From the NCBI GenBank assembly GCA_032622095.1, contig CP136066.1:95937319-96001318 (forward strand): 64,000 nucleotides of DNA. The letters run 5' to 3'. The position numbers and the translations under genes were made by a program. The notes beneath the pieces were generated by a model, which was not told the origin of the DNA, searched no databases, and worked only from the letters and a program-made list of their open reading frames with translations. This stretch comes from Siphonodentalium dalli (taxonomy: Eukaryota; Mollusca; Scaphopoda; Gadilida; Siphonodentaliidae). Shown piece by piece: positions 12,777-22,110 of the stretch (the first letter of the stretch is position 1; every line of letters starts with the position of its first letter).

Positions 12777-12827
12777 ATGGGGCAGGGAGGCAGCAAACAG
12801 GGAACCGTGGATGGAACAACTGATGAG
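12777..12827 (+). CDS. KY-like protein, exon 1 (N-myristoylation start)
   Basis: The frame reads MGQGGSKQGTVDGTTDE and stops at a GAG|GTATGC splice donor, phase 0. Gly2 with Ser6 and Lys7 fits the N-myristoyltransferase consensus (MGxxxS/T, often with K next), which would tether the protein to membranes. The exon is placed here because it is in phase with the next exon (13881), lies on the same strand just upstream, and KY/LTD-1-like invertebrate proteins often begin with a short MG-rich segment. The exon is short, so the assignment rests on the motif, the donor and the phase. A transcript spanning 12827 to 13881 would settle it. Confidence 0.5.
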
Positions 12828-12948
12828 GTATGCTGTTGGGACAATCGTACCCGTACACGTTTTGTTAGAAACCATTGAGTTTGGAGGCATTTTTAACCCT
12901 TTCATGACGGGAGCTGCGCGGGTGCAGTACTAAAGATCCTGTGCCAGT

Positions 12949-13078
12949 GCATTCTCCTATATAAGCAAATACCCCATAGGGAGCCTCGCATATATAATAA
13001 AATGCACTGGCTTACGCGGTCAAGGTAACTATTGTAAGGCCAATGTATTCTCGTATATATAAATATGAGAATGCATCG
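12949..13078. repeat. Two diverged palindrome-element relics in intron 1
   Basis: CCAGTGCATTCTCCTATATA with its inverted partner ATATAATAAAATGCACTGG (12951-13007), and then CCAATGTATTCTCGTATATA with ATGAGAATGCATCGG (13050-13078), are decayed members of the 67-bp palindrome family that is well preserved at 35-37 kb. The rest of the proposed intron 1 (12828-13880) shows nothing else I can support. Confidence 0.6.
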
Positions 13079-13880
13079 GCAAAGGAGTTTCGCAAAATTT
13101 CACGAAGCTCCAGTCATGGTAAAAATAACGCTAATCACAGTCAGTTATAGTATAAAATTGACCAAAACCTGTTATTTATCAATATTTTATTAAATGAAAT
13201 TTTGCCGGTTTGTCAGATATCTGACAGAAAAAAAGCCACTTGTATTGATTTTAGAGTTAACCATCTTCATCGGCAATTTGGTCCGAGACCGTCTTCTCGC
13301 CAACTGTTTACTGAGCCACTAAAAATTGTCGGTTGTGATAAATAATAGATTTCAAAAATCGATATCTGTTCACTCTGAGCTTTGATGGGTGGGTTCCTCG
13401 ACTCGAATCAAATATTTTTTTGCCCCCACAGACAAGGAAATAGTATAATTTGCGAGCGTTAATTCGGATTTTGAAGTTGGTACTGTATGGGTTTGAGAAC
13501 GGTGCCCCGATTGTCCACGATGTCATTTGACCCGCAATGGGCACTGTTCTCCGGACATAGACACATAATTTTACAGTTTTGTGTAGCTTTATAGTTGTGA
13601 CTGTGAACGCGGTTTCGGGCAAATTGGAGCAAGTAATAACAACGTGAAAGTTATGAAAATTCTGAAAAAAATGTGAACATTCCAGAACATGACATAACAC
13701 TTTTCGTGATTGAATCGTGAACCTGTTTTCGTTTATATTCGTCAGTACCTTTACTCGATCTTGGTTACCTGTTGTACTGAATGCCCCAAAAAGGCGTATT
13801 CGAATGCACCCCCATATGCACGGCTTCGTCGAACTTCGCGTAACACCCTTTGATGCATTATGTTCGTATCACACTTATAG

Positions 13881-14000
13881 GACGATGACGTCGCCTCGAT
13901 TCTCGTCACGCTGCCTGGCTACCCGGCTCCAGCACCAGCTAAGCGAGATCTCGTCTTCGACCATGACTACTTCATAGAAGTCGACCAGCAAGCGTCAAAA
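13881..14000 (+). CDS. KY-like protein, exon 2
   Basis: A 40-codon frame begins after the acceptor ACACTTATAG and ends at AAA|GTAAAT, phase 0 at both ends. It reads DDDVASILVTLPGYPAP, a proline/alanine-rich stretch, then FDHDYFIEVDQQASK. In KY-type proteins the segment before the transglutaminase-like core commonly has an acidic (F/Y)xxxDxxA motif, which fits FIEVDQQASK. The next exon starts in the matching phase at 15267. The pyrimidine tract of the acceptor is modest, so the exact 5' edge is less certain than the 3' edge. Confidence 0.6.
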
Positions 14001-15266
14001 GTAAATTAACATAAATTCAATATGGTACCTCTAGGGACGTGCTGTTGGTGTGTCTCACCCCACAACTTTGGCCAACATTTTCAACAGTTCATACTTGACA
14101 CAAGTTGGAAATTACAGACCAAATTTAGAGGTTGAAATTAATCGGATAGTTTGATTTTCCATTGTCTTACTTTCGGTGGATTTTTTTCGAATCAGTTGCA
14201 AGATTTCCAACCTTAGTTGTGTTATATTGGAAACGCCGAATAGTTGGAAAGCAGCGCCCCCAGTTATAAAATTCAAACCCAATGAGGGTGCAAATGCATG
14301 GAATTTCGCTGACTTGGAAAGTCCGGTCCGGTTCAAATGGGGAGGGTGCAGTTTGAAAATCTAAGGTTTGGAAGAGCCTCTTTTGCCACGTTATGTTTTC
14401 TCTCAGGTGGGAAATTGTATGCGTGAAAAAAAAATTCACGACTTCAACAGCATTTTCTCCAGAAATCCGCACATTATCTGCTTATAATATAACTTGTTTA
14501 GGTAAATAATCTGCTATAGTCTCCCCATTTTGAGTCGACAATATGCTGAAAATGAGACAGTTTTAAAGCACATTATCGACTCTTAATGAGGCGATTCTAT
14601 GCAGATTATGTGCAGACAATGACAGAATAAGCCAACTGACGACTGTTAAGATGTTCGCTCTGTAACACGTGTTTTCACTGTGGCCCGCGCCATAAAACGA
14701 AATAACGGGTATGAGTCCACTCTCTGCTTATTTCAGAATCAAATAATCACAGTATGTATACTATTTCTAATTATAGGTCGATTGTGTGCGTATTTGCGCG
14801 AGGATGTGATGACTTGAACACATCTTTGAGATTATTCTGATAGTTACTATTCCGCCTGTAATGCAAGATGTGTTCTAGACCAACCATTGGATATGTTCTT
14901 AATGGAATCGCCCTGAGATTGGAACTATTAACCCCATATGAGTGTTGGAATGTTCATACAACTAGATAGCGCTAACAGTTTGAATGACTCTTTTGTATGA
15001 CCGTGCATGCGGATGCAGTTGGAAGTTGAAATAAGAACCCCTCACCCGAACGAAGACCAGCAGCTCCAGATTCCCTGATGGTTATATGGTGGGTTCATTG
15101 ATGTTCGTAAGGATTGAAGACAAACAAATTATGGTTACAAAGAGTTTTGAGTAGAAGAGACACAATGGAGTAGATCTTTAAAATTAAAATGATTCAGCAT
15201 GTCAAATGAGATGTTACCTCTAGAGTTTGCGCTTAATTCTACAGACGAGAAACACTTTTAATTGTA
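14001..15266 (+). other. Proposed intron 2 of the KY-like gene
   Basis: It begins GTAAAT and ends TTTAATTGTAG. I see no preserved mobile element or second gene in it. The open frames on both strands in 14112-14472 have no recognisable domain. Confidence 0.45.
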
Positions 15267-15494
15267 GGTTCAGCAGAAGGCACTGACTTCATTCAGCGAA
15301 CTTATCCGTCATCTCTCGATACCTTATAAGGAGGATGCGAAAAAAATTCGAGCTATTTTAGCGTGGTATACGCTACAAGATGTGTCAAAAGTGAAATTTC
15401 CAAAAGTCATCGAACGAGAAACACCTCTCTGGTATATGAAACGATTGAGGGACAACAAAATGACATTCAAAGTCCTGTTTGTCCATCTATGTAG
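15267..15494 (+). CDS. KY-like protein, exon 3 (start of transglutaminase-like core)
   Basis: The 76-codon frame runs from the acceptor at 15266 to TGT AG|GTGAGT, phase 2. It includes LTSFSELIRHLSIPYKEDA, then KKIRAILAWYTLQDVSKVKF and PLWYMKRLRDNKMTFKVLFV with HLCR. The RAI-x-W motif is the usual opening of KY/transglutaminase-like domains. The segment before HLC is where the catalytic cysteine sits in active members (pattern GVCxGYAxLF). Here the aligned stretch is NKMTFKVLF, with no Cys, so a catalytic nucleophile is absent. The last codon is split and completes as Arg with the first base of exon 4, giving CRKIGIPC across the junction, as expected for the family. The donor sequence is tandemly duplicated downstream (15486-15565). 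Confidence 0.75.
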
Positions 15495-15565
15495 GTGAGT
15501 ACCGGTCTATGTAGGTGAACACCGATCTATGTAGGTGAGTACCGGTCTATGTAGGTGAGTACTGG
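15486..15565 (+). repeat. Four 20-bp tandem copies containing the exon 3 splice donor
   Basis: TCTATGTAGGTGAGTACCGG is repeated four times with few changes. The exon 3 donor (AG|GTGAGT at 15495) lies in copy 1. Equivalent GTGAGT sites recur at 15535 and 15555, and a weaker GTGAAC at 15515. Reading past the first donor meets an in-frame TGA at 15496-15498, so use of a downstream donor would truncate the protein. Confidence 0.85.
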
Positions 15566-15627
15566 GAATCAGGACACCATCCCACATATATGAACAAACA
15601 GCGTACCCTATATATAGGGCTTTTCAT

Positions 15628-15885
15628 TTCCGGTTTCACTACATAAATAGCGGGTGTATCTTCGCGTCACTGTTGCAGTATGTAAGTTTTATGACCGCGA
15701 TAATTGCTTTCGATATTTAGGTGTGAACAACGGCTGGGCCACTCTTGAAGATTCCATTGCGGGAACACAATACATAATATAACAGCTAACATTGCTGATT
15801 CAGTATGTCTCAGTTTGAATGTAGATTAAAGGTCGTATAATGTGAAGTATCGGGGGTGTATTTAATCTGATTAGTATATTTTAGG
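15628..15885 (+). repeat. Dispersed repeat copy 1 (in intron 3)
   Basis: About 255 bp matches 19447-19698 in the same orientation. Shared blocks include GTTGCAGTATGTAAGTTTTA, GCTGGGCCACT, TTGCGGGAACACAAT and CATAATATAACAGCTAAC. No TIRs or coding frame are evident. The two copies bracket the 3' half of the KY-like gene. Confidence 0.75.
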
Positions 15886-16019
15886 ATAATTTCCATATTT
15901 TTGGTGAGCTTTTTATTGATGTGTAACCTCCATTTGACCAATTACAATTGCATGTGTAATTTCACTAATTTGATTGCCCATCAATTCGGGAATTCAATCA
16001 TTTACATTTTTGACGGACA

Positions 16020-16130
16020 GAAAAATTACCATTACATTATGACGTAAATTTAAGGATATTTTTGAAGAATTTATTTGTATAGCAAAATTAACATCACATT
16101 GTGACGTAAAATTATGGAACTTTTTTGACA
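16020..16130 (+). repeat. Short tandem duplication in intron 3
   Basis: Two related blocks of about 63 bp contain ATTACCATTACATTATGACG and ATTAACATCACATTGTGACG, each followed by TAAA and TTTTTGA. The rest of intron 3 outside the listed repeats and the hairpin shows nothing further. Confidence 0.5.
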
Positions 16131-16207
16131 GTGTACATGTTTCCAGTAAAAAATAAACATCAAATTCCCTTCATCTGTTCCAACCGTGAGTCACTTCCGT
16201 TAAGACG

Positions 16208-16284
16208 TTGGTGACAGTTCACACGAGGACATTATCGCAAGCATTTGTAAATGGTTGCGGGACTGTCGTGTGAACTGTCACCAA
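16208..16284. other. 77-bp near-perfect hairpin in intron 3
   Basis: TTGGTGACAGTTCACACGA at 16208 pairs exactly with TCGTGTGAACTGTCACCAA ending at 16284. Pairing resumes (CGCAA with TTGCG) after an internal mismatch region and leaves a loop of about 14 nt. The size and shape suit either a microRNA-like precursor or a very short MITE. No second copy was noticed in the window. Confidence 0.55.
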
Positions 16285-16626
16285 TGTATACGTAAACGCG
16301 GGAATTGAATCTGCCATCTTTCGTATTGAAACGGAATATCCACTCGTTCTCTGTAATAATCCCTTTCCCAAATTTACTCGCTCGGCTCTACACACAGAGA
16401 AGTCTTGGGTGGAATTAATGACCAAGCGGGTTGATGTGTTCTAAGATGCTGCGTTCTCTACCACTCTTGCATGCGCTTTATTCGCCCACAGTAACAGTTC
16501 TTGAACATAATTACGTACACACTATTTCTTATCTTATACAGATACAGTTGACATCTTTCCGCACATTAAATTCACTTTTACGAAAGTTGTCTTTCATATT
16601 ATCCTAATCGTTATCTACTTTTGCAG

Positions 16627-17781
16627 AAAAATTGGCATTCCATGCGTTCTGATTGAGGGGTTGGCGAAAGGAGTATAGCATACGAGGTTGGAGACCAAGA
16701 CATCGAACCGTCTGTGTGGGCCGCAGTATATATCGAAAATGACTGGCGACTCATCGAACCGAAGTGGGCAGTTGAAGCGGTGATAGGATTTCAAAAGGGG
16801 GGCAAAGTTCTAATAGATAACTCCGGTCGGATCACCGTACAGCGTGAGCATGCGCAGTCCGGATCTGACGTCTTAACACTCAGAGAATATTATATGTTCA
16901 CTCCAGTCGGCCAGTTTATATTCGACTGCTTACCATACGAAGAAGATTGGCAGTTGCTCAAGAACCCAGTGACGAGGAAGGAGTTTATTGATATGCCGTT
17001 TATTATCTCCCCTGAGAACTTCTTCTGGAATCAATTCTCATTCAAATCGAGCACTCATAGCGTGCACAAGTCAGTAGCCGGAATATGCACAGTTGCTATC
17101 AAACCTCTGAATATTAAAATGGTTACAATGTCTTCTCGGTTGTTCTACCACGAAAAGAAATCACAAATGACATGGGAACGGGCCAGTTCATCGCGAAAAC
17201 CGGCAGATCTTGATCAGTTCGTTTTTAAAAACAGGGATTTAGAGAAAGGTGAGATGGAATTCGAAGTGAGATTACCTGCAAAGGGTGTATACGAACTGAA
17301 TTTGTATGGTGGGTTTTACGACATCATCGGTCTAGGAAAGGTCAACACTAAAGATGAACACTTATGTGTTTTTCGATTGGTTTGTGATTCGACACAAGAT
17401 AATTGTAAACCTTATCCTTCCAATCCTGCAATCGGTTTCGGGCCTGGCCCTGAAATTCTCATTGCGGGACTGACGCCAAAATCTCACAAGCAAGGTAGAC
17501 TCGTTCTTTCTGCTAACGACAATGCTTTGATACGATTTAAAAAGACAGCCAAATTCGTCATCAAAAATAAAATTTACAAAACAGAACTCAAATCCGGAGA
17601 CGGTGGGGTCACAAGTTGGGTATCTCAGAAAACAAGTAAGCAGAACTACGACATAGAGTTGAATCCGAAGATGAGCGGAGAGTATATGTTGGAAGTGAAA
17701 GCCAAGGATGAAGGCGAAGACGACAGCCAGTTGGAAAATGTGTGTAACTACCTGGTCCAAGTGGAAGGAGACAAAAGAAAT
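16627..17781 (+). CDS. KY-like protein, exon 4 (core and C-terminal domains, with a 2-nt frameshift)
   Basis: After the acceptor TTTTGCAG the frame reads KIGIPCVLIEGLAKGV and hits TAG at 16676. Two bases later the reading resumes as AYEVGDQDIEPS and WAAVYIENDWRLIEPKWA, then stays open to 17817. Family members have A-K-x-x-A-Y-E-V-G-D here without a gap, so an extra TA in GTATAGCA (16674-16677) best explains the break. The active-site His of HAWNAV-type enzymes is replaced (SVWAAV), and the Asp of the WxLxDxxW motif is Glu. REYYMFTP, FIDMPFIISPENFFW and the final GEYMLEVKAKDE with CNYLVQVEG match the beta-rich domains that follow the core in KY/LTD-1-like proteins. A donor AAT|GTGAGT at 17782 leads to exon 5; reading on gives a stop at 17817. 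Confidence 0.8.
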
Positions 17782-17925
17782 GTGAGTATAGCGCGCTATA
17801 TCCGAAAATACATGTAGTTAGAGAAGATACACAAAATATTTGTTTGCTAATTGTGAAAGTTTGGTTTGTTTTCTTTGTTTTTAACTTGCATTTTGTCTTT
17901 AAAATTTCCCATCAGATCAAATAAA
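17782..17925 (+). promoter_or_regulatory. Alternative 3' end of the KY-like gene with AATAAA signal
   Basis: If the exon 4 donor is not used, translation ends after VSIARYIRKYM at 17815-17817, and a canonical AATAAA lies at 17920-17925, about 100 nt downstream in AT-rich sequence. This suits an intronic polyadenylation isoform, or the real end of the gene if exon 5 is wrong. Confidence 0.5.
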
Positions 17926-18286
17926 AGATGTATTTTACTCCAAGTTATAATAGTATTCTTCAGTTCTTCATAGAAACTCGTTACTTTTTGGAAATTACAT
18001 CACCTTTGTGAAATCGAAGGTATAATATATGGCTGAACAATAATATAAAATTTTGTTTATATTAATCCTAATGATAAAAGTTTTCCAGTATAACTTTTAC
18101 TTGGGTATAGGTAGGGAGTTGGTAAACAGTGTTTTTTTTTTTTTTGGCCCCATAAGGAAATCATTTGCCATGTGTACAAGCTCCATACTTAATTGGGAAA
18201 ATATACTTATTTACTAGAAGTTATTAGAATTTTGGGATGTGTGTCTACATATTTGGTGTAAAAGGTAAAAACAATATTTTTTGCAG

Positions 18287-18403
18287 GTTTCGGGTGATAG
18301 TTCTCCGAAGTGTCCAATGCAAATAACGGCATACCTTCATGCAATGTTGTTACTACCCCTTTCAGCAGCCAGGATTACATCACGACGTTGTCAGTTTTCT
18401 TAG
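18287..18403 (+). CDS. KY-like protein, possible terminal exon 5
   Basis: After ATATTTTTTGCAG a phase-0 frame of 38 codons reads VSGDSSPKCPMQITAYLHAM, then LLLPLSAARIT, and stops at TAG 18401-18403. It joins exon 4 in phase. The acceptor is strong, but the peptide is short and has no family motif. No AATAAA was seen close downstream. The alternative is termination at 17817. Confidence 0.35.
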   Translation, partial: VSGDSSPKCPMQITAYLHAMLLLPLSAARITSRRCQFS

Positions 18404-18469
18404 TGGAGGGACAATCCGTGCACTATAAGTAAAGCTAGCAGTGATTTCATTGGCTGGTAGAATGACTCA

Positions 18470-18646
18470 TTGTGCCCGGCGAAACCACCGACCATCGGCA
18501 AGTAACTAGCAACTCCCCCAGATAGCGATATGGGATACAAAGTCAGCGATGATTCCACCTGGAATATAACCCATATCGTCAGCGCTGGAGAGCGAGTCCA
18601 TCTGGAGCAGATCCCCTTACCGACTGAGCCACCGGGGCCCCGCTTA
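18470..18646 (-). mobile_element. tRNA-derived SINE relic
   Basis: Read on the minus strand, the head is GGGGCCCCGGTGGCTCAGTC. A perfect A box, TGGCTCAGTCGG (18620-18631), is followed about 50 bp on by a degenerate B box, GGTTATATTCC (18561-18571, consensus GGTTCRANTCC). The body continues with GGTTTCGCCGGGCAC. The tRNA-like fold is not intact, so this is a SINE and not a tRNA gene. The 3' limit is approximate. Confidence 0.55.
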
Positions 18647-18997
18647 CTAGCCCTGGTATATTTACTCGAATGCAATGAGCATCAATGCCAGATTGTACAT
18701 TTCCATATATACGAGCCTGAAATACTTGGCGAACACACGAATAGCTGACGCTCAAGTCTCTATCTGTTTCTAGTCAACACAAGAAGTAATAGTTGCTCCC
18801 AGATAAACTACGAGTTTGACGCCAGGCTATTTTCGATATGTGATCTAATATTTTCTTATGCAAAATGTCGCGAACCATAGACAATTAATTCTGATATCCC
18901 TATACGTGTATCCTATCTTCACAAATCATGTGCCCAGCCCATCCTCAATACTCATCAAACCAATCGTCAAGAGATCACAACCGTAGTGAATCAACTG

Positions 18998-19250
18998 TCA
19001 AGTGGAAGCACACCGCAAATTGTGTGTCTGTCATTTGCAGAATGAGGTCCCCAGAGGGTGACTTTAGTGATGCTATCCCACATGGTTGGCTAGTATCACC
19101 AAATTCACCCTCTGACAAGTGTCAAGTAGAAGCATACAGCAAATTGTTTGTCTGTTATTTGCAGTATTAGGTCCCCATACGGTGGCTTTAGTGATGCTAT
19201 CCCACATGGTGGACTAGCATCACCAAATTCACCCTCTTGGAACCTTACTA
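18998..19250 (+). repeat. Two 126-bp tandem units related to the palindrome at 24.9 kb
   Basis: CAAGTGGAAGCACACCGCAA and CAAGTAGAAGCATACAGCAA start two units, each containing TGTCTGT(C/T)ATTTGCAG, AGGTCCCCA, TTTAGTGATGCTATCCCACA, GGCTAGTATCACC-like text and AAATTCACCCTCT. The same blocks form the left arm and loop of the palindrome at 24901-25051. Confidence 0.75.
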
Positions 19251-19446
19251 GGCATCAACTGCTTGACCTAGAATCAGATTTAAGTTCCCCAGTTGAAGTT
19301 GGCCGTGCCAATGGGGCGATGGGGATATCTCGCATAACAACACATTTCGGGTTTCACGCGATGCGAGTTATTTTAGGAAATTGTATTGAGGCTGATCTGG
19401 TCGTGTCAATGGAGATATAGCGATGGGGGTATATCACAGGACAACA

Positions 19447-19698
19447 CGTTTCTGGTTTTCGCGGATGTATCTTAGCGGATGTCTCATTGTTGCAGTATGT
19501 AAGTTTTATGACCGCGTTAATTGCTTTTTATGTTTCGGTATGGGCAATGGCTGGGCCACTTTTTATGATTTTATTGCGGGAACACAATGCATAATATAAC
19601 AGCTAACTTTGCTGAGGACGTAACTCTCAGTTGGAATGTATAATACAGGTCGTATTGCGAAGTGTCAGACGTGTATTTAATCCGATTAGTAGATTTTG
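19447..19698 (+). repeat. Dispersed repeat copy 2
   Basis: This is the same-orientation partner of 15628-15885, about 80 percent identical by eye, sharing GTTGCAGTATGTAAGTTTTA and TTGCGGGAACACAATGCATA. It lies 1 kb beyond the last proposed KY exon. Confidence 0.75.
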
Positions 19699-20989
19699 TG
19701 TCCACATTTAGAGGCTTTCTGGTGTGGTGAATGAGAAACATGCAGTAATAAGCATTAGTTCTTGTAATAATTTGAAGGATTAATTTTTTTAACGAAATTC
19801 TGAGTTGGTGCATTCATGAAACCAATATATTTTATATCATAATTTATATATATGCCTAATAATATGATCTTGAGGGCGTTACCATTTCTGACTATGGTTT
19901 TCTTGTATTATCTTGGGTACCTGATATTTTTGCAGACATGCTCTTGCGGCTCCATGCGAACACACACTAAGGGTATAATTATATATTAATTATTCTGACT
20001 AGGAGTCAGTGCGTGCGACACGATTACTGATTGTAATATAAGTTATAACCTTAGGCGGTGTATCTCTTCAGAGAGAGGTGTTGTTTGATAAAGAATCGCG
20101 TGATCTGAACATATAATGCTAAGACATTGCATATTAGGTGCGTGTGTAACTAGTGTTACACATGGTTCGATAGCCCTTTATTGGACCTAACATGTTGGTA
20201 CAAGTATGTCTTAAAGGGGTGTTGTACGCCATTTTCAATAAATTCCCGACAATAACAACGATCTAATATCGATAAAATATGGAAACATAAGTAATTTGAG
20301 TCAAAGATGTATTATGTAAACGTTCATGATAATATGTTATCTAAAAATCAAAGTTAATAACTTGATATAATTTACTAATTTCCGTGTACAAGGCGTAATC
20401 AAATTAATTGACGGATTGTGAATTGGGGAACGCGTGGCACACATGATCGTGTACAAAATTATAAACGGGGCATAAACTGAAGCCACTCACTTACTAGTGA
20501 CTATACAATAACTTAAATGACTAGTATGCATATAATATAATACTTATTTTACACATTTGCTTGAAAACTGTATACAAATTACTCGACAGCGACAATTTGT
20601 ATTTTCGCATTCCGGCTAATCTGCCATCCGTAACATTACTTCGTATACTCAACAAACTTTTAAATAATGGAGATCCGGTTACCTTATTCTATGACTCAGA
20701 GACTATAGAAACCAGCAACAATATTTGAGTACAGTATCCATTTAACAAAATGAAGTGAAATAAACTGAAATAAAATATAACGTGACGTATAACAGTCATA
20801 GTAATAATAATTAAAGTTCAGTTATAATAATGAATTGAGTTGAGTTGTTAATCAGTTGACTATATAGTGCATAGGTGGATAATGAGTATCCAATCAATAG
20901 TGTGGGTCTCATAGTCATAAATCTACCAAGGTTATTTAATTAATTTCTAATTATGTTGAAAGATATTATGCTATGTTGTGAAATTAAGT
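19699..20989. other. AT-rich intergenic sequence
   Basis: No gene, RNA or clear repeat boundary. A TTAAAGGGG-type motif at 20213 (CTTAAAGGGGTGTTGTACGC) resembles one end of TTAA-targeting MITEs seen elsewhere in the window, but no partner end was found. Confidence 0.35.
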
Positions 20990-22110
20990 CTGTTTTTATA
21001 ACTTTCTGAATAAATGTGATATCTTGTCTAACTAAGCCGATGTTGTGTTTGGTTCAGCATGGCACCAAGAGTTACTACTTGAGACATGTTATATATTTCT
21101 TTCAGGTTAGAAGTGTGATATATCTTGTTCTAATGATGTTGTAAGCTGGATAGACCAGAAGGAAATGAGTTTCATTTTCCACCTGGCGTGTACAGTGTTT
21201 ACAAAATCTTTCAATGCATGCTTTTGGTGATTTTGAATATCTTCCCGTTTCGATTTCAACTGAGTGAGCATTAATCCGTAGCCGTGTTATAGCTGATTTA
21301 GAAGCTTTCTCCAGTGGTAGAGCCAAATAATGTTTACACTAAAATGTTCCTGCTAATTACTATAACAGCTAAGTTTACCTTTTACTCCGTACCGGATACT
21401 AAGTGTTTCATTTTCAATTTTAGTCACAAATTTATCATGCAATAGAGTTTTTAAATTATGGGGTATTATTTTTTAATCTTGGATCTCACGTTTCTTTTCT
21501 AAAGTATTGAAATTGTGTGTCCATGAGTATTTTATTATTTGACATGCTTTGGTCTTCATTATAGGCAGCTATAAGTAGGGAGTGTATGAAGTCCATTTTG
21601 TCAATTTCTAATAATCTGTAATATAAGTTTAACATTTGGTTGTAGAATTTATGACTGACTGCAGTTGTGCCCACTTCATAACGAAGAGCTAATATTGATG
21701 CATTGGAGTGAATTCCGAGATTTCTCAGAATCATATGTTGAATTTGTTGGAAGCATATTTTAGATAATTAAATAAGTCTATCTTAAAATCAGAGAACCAC
21801 ATTTTAGCACCATATATTATGGGATATACTCTGGAATCAATGAGCTTGGGCCATGTTTAAATATAGAGATTATCATATCTTTTAGTTTGTTGCATAGCCC
21901 AAATTATGATTTGCATGCTTTATCTGCTAGGTTATCTGCACCACCTGTGAATTTTCCTTTGTGAGTTAAAATAATTCTCAGGCATATGTATTTTTCCACT
22001 TTATCAAATTGAAGGGATTCAAAGTCAAACTGGGTATACTCATTAAGTGTTTTCTTGCTAAATATTATACTTTTAGATTCATCGATATTTAAGCGCAGCT
22101 TTGAGTCCAC
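20990..22110 (-). pseudogene. Decayed LINE (non-LTR retrotransposon) 3' half
   Basis: Minus-strand frames, with many breaks, give fragments in the right order. 22110-21904 encodes LRLNIDESKSIIFSKKT and YICLRIILTHKGKFTGG, as in the region after the RT active site. 21734-21486 holds a middle piece. 21326-21102 encodes ITRLRINAHSVEIETGRY and then CKHCTRQVENETHFLL, a C-x2-C...H zinc-knuckle-like tail. The same arrangement is better preserved at 28649-30329. It is degenerate and non-functional. Confidence 0.7.

Noticed and set aside
17362-17760. Minus-strand frame of 132 codons
   Set aside because: It is antisense to exon 4 of the KY-like gene, whose + frame has clear family motifs.
18561-18646. 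Possible minus-strand tRNA gene
   Set aside because: A good A box is present but the B box is degenerate and the cloverleaf arms do not form; treated as a SINE relic.
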